This document shows, piece after piece, positions 1-8,633 of a stretch of DNA of 64,000 nt. The notes under the pieces were generated by a model, which was not told the origin of the DNA, made no database searches, and saw nothing but the letters and a program-made list of their open reading frames with translations. Source of the stretch: Burkholderia sp. OK233 (GTDB taxonomy: Bacteria; Pseudomonadota; Gammaproteobacteria; Burkholderiales; Burkholderiaceae); the NCBI RefSeq assembly GCF_900230185.1, contig NZ_OCSR01000002.1:4340001-4404000 (forward strand), in the 5' to 3' direction. The position numbers and the translations under genes were made by a program. Within the stretch, counting starts at the first letter, position 1. Each line of letters starts with the position of its first letter.

Positions 1-366
1 CGATGGCGCCGACAATCGGCCAACCCGTGCGGGTAGCGCGCAAACGTGCATGCGCGCCGATCAACACGTTGTCGAGCACGCTCAGATTGCCGAATACGCG
101 GCCATGCTGAAACGTCCGCGCAAGTCCGAGCGCGGCGAGTTTTTCCGGCCGCACGCCGGTGATGTCGCGGCCGTCGAATTGCACGCTACCTGCGTCCGGC
201 GTATCGAGCCCGGTGATCAGATTGAACAGCGTCGACTTGCCCGCGCCGTTCGGCCCGATCACGCTGACGAGTTCGCCTTCCGAAATCGACAGATCGACGC
301 CGTTCACCGCGGTTAGTCCGCCGAAGCGCCGCGTCACGCCGCGCACGTCGAGAAGAATCTGTGTCA
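1..366 (-). CDS. livG: Branched-chain amino acid-type ABC transporter ATP-binding protein (LivG-like), partial
   Basis: This is the N-terminal 122 residues of a Liv-family ATPase; the gene continues past position 1. Its role would be to power uptake by the fused permease encoded just upstream. The Walker A motif GPNGAGKST and the Q-loop context ARTFQHGRVFGNLSV with a following DNVLIGAH are typical of LivG rather than LivF. The ATG at 366 lies 11 bases beyond the stop of the permease gene, so the genes are co-transcribed in the order binding protein, permease, ATPase. The Walker B and signature motifs lie outside the window. Substrate is not proven; Liv-type systems also carry amides and aromatic acids. 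Confidence 0.9.
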
Positions 367-377
367 TGTGCGCTCCG

Positions 378-2201
378 TCATACCGTTCCCAGCAAACCTT
401 GCGGCCTGAACCGCACCAGCAGCAACAATACCAGGCCGTAGATCAGCATCCGGTAGTCAGCGGCCCAGCGGAAAATCTCCGGCAGGCCGATCAGCGCGAT
501 CGCGCCGACGATGCCGCCCAGCACGTTACCGAGGCCGCCGAGTATCACCATCGTCAAGGCCAGGATCGACACCTGCGAGTCGAAAGTCTGGTTGTTGATG
601 TAGCTATATAGATGCGCCGCGATCCCGCCGCTGATACCGGCCGCCAGTCCGCCAAACGCAAACGCGATCGCCTTGTAGCGGTTCGGGCGAATCCCATGCG
701 AGCGCGCGGCGACCTCGTCTTCGCGAATCGCACGCAGCGTGCGGCCCAGATGCGAGCTCAACAGCCGCGTTTGCAGGAGCGCCAGCACGATCAGCACGCC
801 CAGCGCGAACCAGTAGATCGCGCGAGCGCTATCGGGCGTCCAGCCGAACACCGACAACGGCGCAATGCCCGCGATGCCGAGCGGGCCACGCGTCAGACTG
901 TCCCAGTTGAGGATCACGAGGCTCACCACTTCGCCGATACCGAGCGTTGCAATCGACACGTAGTGCCCGCGCAAACGGAACGCCGGATAAACCAGCAGCG
1001 TGCCGAGCGCGGCGGTGATCAGACCGGCGCAAAAAATCGTCACGACAGGCGACCAGCCGAGATTCGTCGACAGCAACGCGGACGCATACGCGCCGATCAC
1101 CAGCAACGCGGCATGGCCGAGCGAAATCTGCCCAACGGTACCCGCCACCAGCGTCAGACTCAACGCCAACATTCCGTACAGCCAGGCATTGGTGAGTGTT
1201 TGCAGGAGGTAGGACGAACTGGCGACGAACGGCAGCGCGACCGCAGCTACTGCCAAGGCAATCACCACGGTGCGCGGCACTTTCACTGCTTTGCCGGCGG
1301 ACAGGAACGTGCCTGTCATCGGCTCGTGCGGCAAGCGACGGCTGCCGCTAAAGAGTCCATTGGGACGCCACACCAGAAACAGCAACAGCAGCACAAAGGC
1401 AAACAGGTCGCGGTAACTGGTGCCGAAGATCGCCACACCGTAACTCTCGACCAGACCCAGCAGCAGGCTGCCGACAATCGCGCCCGGCACGTTGCCCAGA
1501 CCACCGATCAGCAGAGCCACCACACCCTTGAGCGTGGCCTGAAAACCCATCGCCGGATCGATGCTGTTGTAGTACATGCCGACCAGCAAGCCGCTCACGC
1601 CGCCGAGCGCGCACGCGATCGCAAACACGGCCTGATTGACGCCATTGACGTTGACGCCCATCTGCTGCGCAGCGTCCCGGTCCTGCGCGGTGGCACGTAC
1701 AGCCCAACCGAGACGCGTGAAACGCAGGAACACATAGAGCACGGCAGCCGCCGTCACGCCAATGCCGGCGATCAGCAGATCCAGCGAACCGATCGTTGCG
1801 CCGCCAAGACGGAAGTGCCAATCGGGCAGCGTGCTCGGCACCGGCCGCGGATCGGCGCCGAACAGCAGCTGCGCGCACTGATCGAGCACGAAGCTGATGC
1901 CGATCGTCGCGAGCAGCGGCGCGATGCGTGCCGCGCCCTGCAGCGGCCGCAAGCCGACGCGCTCGATCGCGATGCCCAGCAGCCCGCCGCCGACCACCAC
2001 CGCCAGCAAGGCCAGCGGCAATGGCAAACCGAGTCGCGTCAGACACAGCCAGCCGATGAAGCTGCCGATCATGTACACCGAGCCGTGCGCAAAGTTGATC
2101 AGATGAGACACGCCGAAGATCAGTGCAAGGCCAACCGCCAGCAATGCATAGATATTGCCGACGATCAGTCCGTTGATCGTGTAGTCGAGCCATGAAGCCA
2201 T
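378..2201 (-). CDS. Fused LivH-LivM branched-chain amino acid-type ABC transporter permease
   Basis: A 607-residue inner-membrane protein combining both permease halves that are normally separate. Residues 1 to about 300 match LivH (start MASWLDYTINGLIVGNIYAL, then FGVSHLINFAHG and GGLGNVPGAIVGSLLLG). The rest matches LivM (GTVGQISLGHAALLVIGAYASA, LRGHYVSIATLGIGEV, RAIREDE and GGLGNVLGGIVGA). Both halves keep their own cytoplasmic EAA-like loops, so this looks functional rather than an error. I chose the ATG at 2201 because the LivH homology begins there; a longer frame extends to 2288 but is unlike the family. It sits 58 bp after the binding-protein gene and 11 bp before the ATPase. Confidence 0.9.
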   Translation of the reverse strand: MASWLDYTINGLIVGNIYALLAVGLALIFGVSHLINFAHGSVYMIGSFIGWLCLTRLGLPLPLALLAVVVGGGLLGIAIERVGLRPLQGAARIAPLLATIGISFVLDQCAQLLFGADPRPVPSTLPDWHFRLGGATIGSLDLLIAGIGVTAAAVLYVFLRFTRLGWAVRATAQDRDAAQQMGVNVNGVNQAVFAIACALGGVSGLLVGMYYNSIDPAMGFQATLKGVVALLIGGLGNVPGAIVGSLLLGLVESYGVAIFGTSYRDLFAFVLLLLFLVWRPNGLFSGSRRLPHEPMTGTFLSAGKAVKVPRTVVIALAVAAVALPFVASSSYLLQTLTNAWLYGMLALSLTLVAGTVGQISLGHAALLVIGAYASALLSTNLGWSPVVTIFCAGLITAALGTLLVYPAFRLRGHYVSIATLGIGEVVSLVILNWDSLTRGPLGIAGIAPLSVFGWTPDSARAIYWFALGVLIVLALLQTRLLSSHLGRTLRAIREDEVAARSHGIRPNRYKAIAFAFGGLAAGISGGIAAHLYSYINNQTFDSQVSILALTMVILGGLGNVLGGIVGAIALIGLPEIFRWAADYRMLIYGLVLLLLVRFRPQGLLGTV

Positions 2202-2259
2202 AGCATTCAGATCCGGTGAGAAGCAGACACGTGAGCGTTGCTTGTGCGTTGCCCAGGTG

Positions 2260-3456
2260 TTATTTGGAAGCGACCAGCGGCTTGGCACCGTCCCACTGCG
2301 TGAACTGATTGTCCTTGACGACCAGGTACACGCTGCGCGCTCCGGCCACGCGGCGCGTCTGCGGATCGAACTGGACCTTGCCGAAGATCAGGCTCGGCAC
2401 ATCCTTGATCTGCTTCAGGCCGTCATGCACCGCCTGACGGGTCACGCCGTAGCGGCGCATGACTTCCGCCGAGACGATCATCGCGTCATAAGCGCGCGCG
2501 GCGAAGGTATCGGGCTCGCCGTTGTACTTCGCGCGATAACGCTGCACGAAGTCCTGCACTTCAGGCCGCTTGTCGCCGGGGAAGAAATTCGATTCGGTGA
2601 AGACGCCGTTCACGGCCTCGCCGCCCAGTTCGAGAAACTTCGGCGAATAGACCGAGCCCACTGCCGCGATGGGTTGCGTCAAACCCGACGAACGCGCCTG
2701 GCGCACGATCTGCGCGCCATCCGCGTAGTACGAGATCAGCACCAACGAGTCGGGCTTCGCTTCGTTCACCCGCACCAGCGTCGCGCGGAAATCCTTTTCG
2801 GTCGGCTGATAGCCTTCCGCCGCGACGACCTGTGCGCCATCCTGCGCGGCGGCTTTCGCGAAAATGTCCTTGCTGGTGCGGCCCCAGTCGGTATTCAGAT
2901 AGAGCACGGCAATGCGCTTGAAGCCGAGTCCTTTCGTCGCGTAGTGCACGAGCAGGGGCTGCTCTTCGGCTTGACTCAGTGCCGTGCTCCACATGTAGTC
3001 GCCACCCTTGGTGAAGTCGGGGTGCGAATTTGTGAAGCCGAATTGCACGAGTTGTCCGCGCTGATAAATCGGCGAAGCGGCCATCGAAGTCGTGCTCGAC
3101 AGGTCACCCAGCTCCAGCAGAATGCGCGGATCGCCGACGAACTTCTGCGCGATCGACACGGCCTGGCGCGGGTCGCCACGGCTGTCCTCGAAGTCATAGG
3201 CAAGCGGGCGGCCCTTGATGCCGCCCTGGCTGTTGATCTGCTCCAGCGCAAGATCGAAACCGCGCTTCCACTGCGTGCCGTATTGCGCGTCCTGTCCGGT
3301 CAGCGGTCCGCTCACGCCGATGAGATACGGCTCGCCCGTTGCGGCGCCTGCATGGGCCGGCGAGGTCGCTGTGATACCTACCACGGCGGCGAGCACCGGC
3401 AGCGTTTTCAGCCAGCGTGACCAGCTGGTTCGCGATGATTTGGATACGTGCTTCAT
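2260..3456 (-). CDS. Branched-chain amino acid-type ABC transporter substrate-binding protein (Peripla_BP_6)
   Basis: A 398-residue periplasmic binding protein of the LivK type. The start at 3456 follows a GGGGC ribosome site and gives an N-terminal signal peptide (basic residues, then LPVLAAVVGITATSPAHA) with cleavage likely after AHA. The mature protein begins GEPYLIGVSGPLTGQDAQYG, the classic first strand of type I binding proteins, followed by ALEQINSQGGIKGRPL and a conserved middle section (RIAVLYLNTDWGRTSKDIFAKAA). It is the first gene of the minus-strand transporter operon and diverges from the LysR/FAD/CMD genes, so its ligand may be the substrate of that pathway. That link is inference. 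Confidence 0.9.
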   Translation of the reverse strand: MKHVSKSSRTSWSRWLKTLPVLAAVVGITATSPAHAGAATGEPYLIGVSGPLTGQDAQYGTQWKRGFDLALEQINSQGGIKGRPLAYDFEDSRGDPRQAVSIAQKFVGDPRILLELGDLSSTTSMAASPIYQRGQLVQFGFTNSHPDFTKGGDYMWSTALSQAEEQPLLVHYATKGLGFKRIAVLYLNTDWGRTSKDIFAKAAAQDGAQVVAAEGYQPTEKDFRATLVRVNEAKPDSLVLISYYADGAQIVRQARSSGLTQPIAAVGSVYSPKFLELGGEAVNGVFTESNFFPGDKRPEVQDFVQRYRAKYNGEPDTFAARAYDAMIVSAEVMRRYGVTRQAVHDGLKQIKDVPSLIFGKVQFDPQTRRVAGARSVYLVVKDNQFTQWDGAKPLVASK

Positions 3457-3806
3457 GTTTGCCCCGACTGTCATCTTCAAAGTGGGGCCATGTAACCACG
3501 GTGAATTCCGGCGAACCAACGAAGTTTTGGGAATATGGTTATCACGCTGGAGAGGATGCCTCCGTTCGCTCACAGCAACGCGACGAGTCCGTGTTCACGC
3601 TCATGCGCAGACACGCCAAGGTATCTCATTGGCGCAATTGATTTTTCTCTCTTCCGACACACGCTATATGGAAGAAAATTTGCGGCGCCACGCACTCGCC
3701 CACCAATCCGCTTCGCATTTTTTCGGCTGTCGATATCGGAATTGATTATATAAATCCCGCATTCAGACGACCCTACAATGCGCAGACCGAATTGCCAGGG
3801 CGAGTC
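3457..3806. other. Divergent intergenic region between Liv-type transporter and LysR operon
   Basis: These 350 bp separate the divergent transporter and LysR operons. The part nearest lysR (about 3640-3770) is clearly AT-richer than the surroundings and holds TATATAAAT at 3747-3755, a candidate -10 region for lysR. LysR proteins usually act from such divergent spacers, so a binding site is expected, but I could not define a convincing T-N11-A box. No gene is supported here. Confidence 0.4.
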
Positions 3807-4793
3807 ATGGAGCTGCATCAACTCGAAGCATTTTCGGCGGTTATGTCCGCCGGCAGCATCACCGGCGCGGGACGTTTGCTCGAACGCTCGCAGCCGGCCG
3901 TCACGCGTCAGATTCAGGAACTCGAGGCGGATCTCGGCTATGCGCTGTTCAATCGCAATGGTCCGCGTGTGACGCCGACGCATCGCGCGTTTCTGCTTTA
4001 CGAAGAAGTCGAGCGTTCGCTGATCGGGCTGAAGACCATCGAGCAACGGGCGCGCGCCATCGGTCTCGGCGAAGCGGAACCGCTGCGCGTGGCGGCCACG
4101 CCCGCGCTGGCGGCGTCGATCGTGCCGCCCGCCATCGCCTCGCTGCCGCCGCTCGGTCACACACCGCAATTCCAGTTACGCAGTTTGTCGGCGGAACACG
4201 TGGTGCACGAGGTCCTGACCCGTACCGCGGATATCGGTCTGGTGACGCTGCCGATTGGGCATGCGGGGCTCGACATCCACTGGATCGCCGAAGCGCCCTG
4301 TGTGGCGCTCGTGCAGAGCGGCGACCCGCTCGCCACGCAGCCGCGCATTGCCCTGCGCGATCTGGCGGACCGGCGCATCGTCACCGTGGCGAACCGGTTT
4401 CGACTGCGGCATCGGATTGACGCAGCGTTCGCGGCTGCGCGTATTTCCGCCGACGTGTTTCTTGAAACCAATGCATCGTTAAACGCTGTGATGGCCGCTC
4501 GCGCAGGCGCCGGTGTCGCGATCGTCGATCCCGCCACCGGACTCGGCCTGCCGATCGAAGGCGTGACGGCGCGGCCGCTCGACTGCGCAATTCCTTTCTT
4601 CTTCGGTGTCGTGACGCCGGCGGGCAAACCGCGCCGCGCTGCCGTCGACGCGTTACTGCAATCCATCGAACACGCGACCCGTGAGCTGCTCGAAGGCGTG
4701 GTGCTGCATCCCGCCCAGCAACACGACGCACTGCTCCAGCGCGAAACCCGCGTCTCCCGTGCGCGCACTAAACGCCCGGAACACACAGCATGA
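3807..4793 (+). CDS. LysR-family transcriptional regulator
   Basis: A 328-residue regulator. The N-terminal winged helix-turn-helix reads MELHQLEAFSAVMSAGSITGAGR, LLERSQPAVTRQIQELEADLG and then YALFNRNG; the C-terminal part is a LysR substrate-binding domain that senses an unknown small molecule. The ATG at 3807 follows AGGGCGAG; an in-frame ATG at 3792 has no such site. The stop overlaps the start of the next gene by 4 bp (ATGA), so regulator and enzymes are translationally coupled. This differs from the common LysR layout, in which the regulator diverges from its targets, but here it also diverges from the Liv-type transporter and may control both. Confidence 0.92.
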   Translation: MELHQLEAFSAVMSAGSITGAGRLLERSQPAVTRQIQELEADLGYALFNRNGPRVTPTHRAFLLYEEVERSLIGLKTIEQRARAIGLGEAEPLRVAATPALAASIVPPAIASLPPLGHTPQFQLRSLSAEHVVHEVLTRTADIGLVTLPIGHAGLDIHWIAEAPCVALVQSGDPLATQPRIALRDLADRRIVTVANRFRLRHRIDAAFAAARISADVFLETNASLNAVMAARAGAGVAIVDPATGLGLPIEGVTARPLDCAIPFFFGVVTPAGKPRRAAVDALLQSIEHATRELLEGVVLHPAQQHDALLQRETRVSRARTKRPEHTA

Positions 4794-6268
4794 ATCGCCT
4801 TGCCGCACTCGAAGCCCGCTTGCGTGAAGATCTGCGCTGGCTGGAACTGCCCGCGCCCTCATGGGTCCCGCCACGTTTCGCCGGTGCTGAACGCGTACTC
4901 GATGTCGCCGTGATCGGCGGCGGCATGGCGGGCCTCACCGCGGCGGCGGAACTGCGCTGGCTCGGCATCGACAATCTGCAGGTGTTCGACCGTGCGCCAT
5001 CAGGACGCGAAGGTCCATGGATATCGTTCGCGCGCATGGAAACGCTGCGCTCGCCCAAGCAACTCACGGGGCCCGCCCTGCGCATGCCGGCCCTCACGTT
5101 TCGCGCGTGGTACGAAGCGCAATTCGGCGGCGCCGCGTGGGATGCGCTCTACAAGATTCCGCGGACCCAGTGGATGGACTATTTGCGCTGGTATCGCGAG
5201 GTGCTCGATCTTCCGGTGCAAAACGACACTACGTTGACCTCGCTGCGCCCGCGCGTCGACGGCCTGCTTGCGCTCGATCTCGCTGAAGCCGGTGCGCAGC
5301 GCACGGTATTCGCGCGGCATGTCGTGCTCGCCACCGGACGCGACGGTTTGGGCGGCCCGACTGTACCTGCTATCGCCAATACGGTTGCACGCCACTACTG
5401 GGCACACTCCGCGGATGCGATCGATTTCGCTGCATTAGCCGGCAAGCGTGTCGGTGTCGTCGGCGCGGGTGCGTCTGCCTTCGACAATGCCGCGACCGCG
5501 CTCGAAGCGGGTGCGGCCGGTGTCGATCTGTTCATCCGCCGCGACGATATTCCGCGCGTGAACAAGCTGACGGGCATCGGCAGTCCAGGGCTCGTGCACG
5601 GTTTCGCCGATCTCGACGACGCGTCCAAATGGCGTTTCCTGCACTACGCACAGACTGAGCAAACACCGCCGCCGAGAGACAGCGTGCTGCGGGTTTCACG
5701 CCATGCGGGCGCGCGATTTCACGTCGGCAGCCCGCTTGTTGCGCTCGACGAACTCGACGGCGCGTTCGCGGTAACGACGCCGAAAGGCCGCTACGTGGTC
5801 GACTTTCTGATCTTCGCGACCGGTTTTCATTCGGATATCGCCACGCGCGCCGAATTCGCGCCGTTCGCGCGCTTTGTACGGCGCTGGAAAGACCGCTATC
5901 AGGCAGACCCGTCGCTGCCTTCGTACGAACTGGCCGAGTCGCCGGATCTTGGCGCTGCGTTCGCGTTTCAGGAGCGCGAGCCCGGCACGTGTGCCGCGCT
6001 GACGCGGATCCATTGCTTCAATCATGCGGCGAGCCTCAGCCACGGCAAGCTCTCCGGCGACATCCCGGCGATCAGCGATGGCGCGCAGCGTCTCGCGCGC
6101 GGCATCGCAAGCCGCCTGTTCGACGCGGATCGCGAGCGACACTACCAGGCGCTGCTCGCCTTCGACACAGCTGAGCTTCGGGGGGACGAATGGGCCGATG
6201 CGGATGCATCGTCCGATACTTCGCGCGCTCGCCTGCAAGCAGGGAACGCCGCTGAAAACACAGATTAA
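4790..6268 (+). CDS. FAD/NAD(P)-binding flavoprotein monooxygenase-like oxidoreductase
   Basis: A 492-residue cytoplasmic flavoprotein. GGGMAG at residues 43-48 is the FAD Rossmann motif, ATGRDG near 181-186 is the second FAD motif, and GAGASA at 225-230 is a NAD(P)H Rossmann motif. FATGFHSDI further on is the typical C-terminal ATG motif of flavin monooxygenases. The Baeyer-Villiger fingerprint (FxGxxxHxxxW) is absent. The leading 35 residues before the Rossmann fold are a family-specific extension. The gene starts inside the lysR stop codon and precedes two CMD-domain genes by 15 bp. Homologues of this trio occur together with luciferase-like monooxygenases or transporters, which suggests catabolism or detoxification of a small molecule, but the substrate is unknown. 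Confidence 0.85.
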   Translation: MNRLAALEARLREDLRWLELPAPSWVPPRFAGAERVLDVAVIGGGMAGLTAAAELRWLGIDNLQVFDRAPSGREGPWISFARMETLRSPKQLTGPALRMPALTFRAWYEAQFGGAAWDALYKIPRTQWMDYLRWYREVLDLPVQNDTTLTSLRPRVDGLLALDLAEAGAQRTVFARHVVLATGRDGLGGPTVPAIANTVARHYWAHSADAIDFAALAGKRVGVVGAGASAFDNAATALEAGAAGVDLFIRRDDIPRVNKLTGIGSPGLVHGFADLDDASKWRFLHYAQTEQTPPPRDSVLRVSRHAGARFHVGSPLVALDELDGAFAVTTPKGRYVVDFLIFATGFHSDIATRAEFAPFARFVRRWKDRYQADPSLPSYELAESPDLGAAFAFQEREPGTCAALTRIHCFNHAASLSHGKLSGDIPAISDGAQRLARGIASRLFDADRERHYQALLAFDTAELRGDEWADADASSDTSRARLQAGNAAENTD

Positions 6269-6283
6269 CCAGCCGGAGCAGAC

Positions 6284-6835
6284 ATGACCGACCTCGCGTC
6301 ACCGACTCACCCCGCAGCGCCCTCAGGCGCCGACACCATCGACACCATCGACACCCTCGCCGGCCTGCAAGCAGGTAGCCCGCTCGCCGCGATCCGCCAT
6401 GCCCGCGACAAAGTCGCGCTGCACACGCAACGCAGCGAAGACGCGTTGTTCGATCCGGCGTTGCCCGACCTGTCGCTGCAGGAACGTTTGTTTGCCGCGT
6501 GGTATGCCGCGCGCCTCTCGCTGGCCGACGACCTCGCCGACGCCTACACGGCGAAGCTCATCGCCACCGGCGTACAGCCGACCGCACTCGATGTGATCGA
6601 AGCGGGCACGCTCGACCCCGCCACCGACGCTCGTCTGATCGCGATCCTCTCGCACGTCGAGCTTCTGACGATCAAGCCAGTCGAAGCGCGGCCCGAGCAT
6701 CTGCAAACACTGCGGCAAGCCGGTATCACGACACGCGGCGTCGTCGCGCTGTCGCAGCTGATTGCGTTCGTCACTTATCAATTGCGCGTGGTAGCGGGCC
6801 TGAAGGCATTGCGCGCCGCACAGGAGGCAGCATGA
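6284..6835 (+). CDS. CMD-domain protein, Avi_7170-like family
   Basis: A 183-residue protein resembling the CMD domain family named after Avi_7170 (carboxymuconolactone decarboxylase/AhpD-like fold). The N-terminal stretch contains three near-identical 9-bp codon triplets (DTIDTIDTL, 6332-6358). The core (LFAAWYAARLSLADDLADAYTAKL, then TTRGVVALSQLIAFVTYQLRVVAGLKAL) matches the fold, but there is no CxxC redox pair, so peroxidase activity by the AhpD mechanism is not expected from this chain alone. It ends in an ATGA overlap with the next gene, which does carry the redox pair, suggesting a paired complex. Family assignment is from memory of the sequence pattern. Confidence 0.75.
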   Translation: MTDLASPTHPAAPSGADTIDTIDTLAGLQAGSPLAAIRHARDKVALHTQRSEDALFDPALPDLSLQERLFAAWYAARLSLADDLADAYTAKLIATGVQPTALDVIEAGTLDPATDARLIAILSHVELLTIKPVEARPEHLQTLRQAGITTRGVVALSQLIAFVTYQLRVVAGLKALRAAQEAA

Positions 6836-7446
6836 GTCATGTGAACACCAATGCATTGCCGGTTTATCCGCTCAACGGCTTCACCTTCGATACGCTCGGC
6901 TGGCACGCCTGGCTCGACACGGTCAGCCTCGCCGGCGCCACACTGGAGCAGATCGCCGTGCTCGAAGAGAGCCATCCGCACGCCAAGACCTCCGACTACT
7001 ATCTGCTGCTGGTCCAACAGGCGGAAATTCTGCGGCAGCGCTCCGGGGTCTTCAACGCGATCATGTATGCGCCAGGCGGCCTGCCGCGCGCCGAGCGTGA
7101 ACTCGCCAGCACGGTGGTGTCGCGCGTTAACGGCTGCGTGTATTGCGCTTCGGTGCATGCACAACGATTCGGCCAACTCGCGAAGCGGACCGACGCGATC
7201 GAACAGGTTTTCGAAGACCCGTTGATCGCAGGCACCACGGAGCGCGAGCGCGCGATCATCCGGTATGCGATCGAACTAACTGAGCACCCTGAAGGCGTCG
7301 ATGCCAGCGCCATCAAGCGGCTCGAAGCAAACGGCCTGACGCACGCGGAGATTCTCGACCTGACTCACGCTATCGCGATCTTCGCCTGGGCCAACCGGCT
7401 GATGCTCACGCTTGGAGAACAGGTGTTTCCGCAACCTGGCGCGTGA
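6832..7446 (+). CDS. Alkylhydroperoxidase-domain protein, Avi_7169-like family
   Basis: A 204-residue AhpD-like protein. The active-site motif CVYCASVHAQR gives Cys102, Cys105 and His109, the CxxCxxxH arrangement that performs thiol peroxidase or disulfide chemistry in AhpD. The N-terminal domain (residues 1-80) resembles the partner encoded upstream. The start overlaps the previous stop and follows AGGAGG, the strongest ribosome site of the operon. It is the last gene of lysR-FAD oxidoreductase-CMD-CMD. The set looks like a redox cassette in which the flavoprotein makes or consumes an oxidised intermediate and the CMD pair handles it. This functional reading is inference. Confidence 0.82.
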   Translation: MSHVNTNALPVYPLNGFTFDTLGWHAWLDTVSLAGATLEQIAVLEESHPHAKTSDYYLLLVQQAEILRQRSGVFNAIMYAPGGLPRAERELASTVVSRVNGCVYCASVHAQRFGQLAKRTDAIEQVFEDPLIAGTTERERAIIRYAIELTEHPEGVDASAIKRLEANGLTHAEILDLTHAIAIFAWANRLMLTLGEQVFPQPGA

Positions 7447-7506
7447 CGCTCAGCGACGCTCAGCCGCATTGCGGTATCCTCACCGGCTCGTTCAGAAGGA
7501 GGTTTC

Positions 7507-7806
7507 ATGAAGTTTTCGATTTGCCTGGCCGTTTCCGCCCTGACGCTGTCCGCCACCGCGTACGCGCAAACCTCGCAGACTTATCGCTTCGGCGAAGGCC
7601 AAACCACGCTACCGTCCGGCAACGCCCATCCGGCGCCCGCGCCTGGCGCGCAGGCCCAACAGCCGCAACCGCATCCGCCGCAAGCCCAACAGCAACCGCA
7701 ACCCGCGGAACATGCGCCGGCCGAGGCCAAGCCGAAGCACAAGGCCAAGCATCACCGGCATCATCGCGGGCATGTGACGCAGCCTGATACCTACTCGCAT
7801 AGCTGA
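7507..7806 (+). CDS. Small secreted His/Pro/Gln-rich protein
   Basis: A 99-residue protein of unknown function with a clear Sec signal peptide (MKFSICLAVSALTLSATAYA, cleavage after AYA). The mature part is low complexity: Pro/Gln/Ala-rich from about residue 40 to 75 and basic and His-rich near the end (KHKAKHHRHHRGH). That could bind metals or polyanions. The ribosome site AAGGAGG lies 5 bases before the ATG, so translation should be efficient. It stands alone 60 bp after the CMD operon and may be read through from it. I recognise no domain. Confidence 0.75.
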   Translation: MKFSICLAVSALTLSATAYAQTSQTYRFGEGQTTLPSGNAHPAPAPGAQAQQPQPHPPQAQQQPQPAEHAPAEAKPKHKAKHHRHHRGHVTQPDTYSHS

Positions 7807-7814
7807 TCGGCGAA

Positions 7815-7883
7815 ACGCATGCCACGCGCATGCGTCTTCGCGACGAAAACCCGTAACGCCCGGCACAGCCGCATAGCCGGGCG
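7815..7883 (+). terminator. Two consecutive hairpins after the small secreted protein gene
   Basis: Inverted repeat ACGCATG/CATGCGT (7815-7835, 7-base loop) is followed by CGCCCGGC/GCCGGGCG (7857-7883, 11-base loop). No T-run follows either one, so they are candidate transcript 3-prime-end stabilisers or weak terminators rather than standard rho-independent signals. Confidence 0.4.
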
Positions 7884-8033
7884 CTACGCGCCATCCCTCG
7901 ATCGCGCCAGTCAGCTATGGTCGCGCTGATACCGCCTATAGATCGTGGCGATTTTTGACTCGCTTCAAATTCTCGCGCGCGGCGGGCATAGTGAAACGTA
8001 TCCTCAGACTCACGGGCCACGACAGGAACACGT

Positions 8034-8624
8034 ATGAGCACCACCCGCCCCGCGCCCTCCACGCCCCATTCAGCCGACTCCACTGACACCGCGCCCTTGA
8101 TCCGCGATGCCGCTGAAGCCGATCTGCCTGCGATCCAGGCGATCTACGCGCACCACGTACTGACCGGCGTCGCTTCGTTCGAAGAAATCCCGCCTTCCGT
8201 CGACGACCTGCGCACGCGGCTCGCGTCGGTGCGCAGTCACGGACTGCCGTACATGGTGGCCGAGATCGACGGCGAAGTTGCCGGCTACTGTTACGCGACG
8301 CCGTACCGTCCGCGCGCCGCCTATCGCAACACGATCGAAGATTCGATCTATGTGAGCGACGCCTATCGCGGGCGCGGTCTGGGGCGCGTGCTATTGCAGG
8401 CGCTGATCGAGCGCTGCGAAACCGGACCGTGGCGCCAGATGGTCGCCGTGATCGCCGACGGCGGCAGCGGCGGTTCGCTGTCTCTGCACGCACAGTTGGG
8501 CTTCGAATTGACCGGCACGTTGAAGTCGGTCGGCTTCAAGCACGGCCGGTGGCTCGACACCACGCTGATGCAGCGGACGTTAGGCGTGGGCGATTCGACC
8601 GTGCCGGACGACGTGGCGCGTTAA
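8034..8624 (+). CDS. GNAT N-acetyltransferase, phosphinothricin acetyltransferase-like
   Basis: A 196-residue cytoplasmic acetyltransferase. After about 22 disordered residues it follows the Pat/Bar-type pattern: IRDAAEADLPAIQAIYAHHV, then FEEIPPS, then GYCYATPYRPRAAYRNTIEDSIYV. The acetyl-CoA loop is YRGRGLGRVLLQALIE (the R/Q-x-x-G-x-G/A motif), and the C-terminal LGFELTGTLKSVGFKHGRWLDT is diagnostic of the YwnH/Pat/MnaT subgroup. Members acetylate phosphinothricin-like compounds or methionine sulfoximine; the true substrate here is unknown. It begins a pair with the MerR-like gene 9 bp downstream. Confidence 0.88.
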   Translation: MSTTRPAPSTPHSADSTDTAPLIRDAAEADLPAIQAIYAHHVLTGVASFEEIPPSVDDLRTRLASVRSHGLPYMVAEIDGEVAGYCYATPYRPRAAYRNTIEDSIYVSDAYRGRGLGRVLLQALIERCETGPWRQMVAVIADGGSGGSLSLHAQLGFELTGTLKSVGFKHGRWLDTTLMQRTLGVGDSTVPDDVAR

Positions 8625-8633
8625 AATCCCCCC

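Noticed and set aside
612..2195. Long open frame (527 codons) opposite the fused permease
   Set aside because: It is antisense to a well-supported transporter gene and its product is Arg/Gln/His-rich without domain features, typical of the shadow frame of a membrane protein gene.
6332..6358. Three 9-bp direct repeats in the Avi_7170-like gene
   Set aside because: Only three units inside coding sequence (DTIDTIDTL); noted in the gene entry but too short to be a separate feature.
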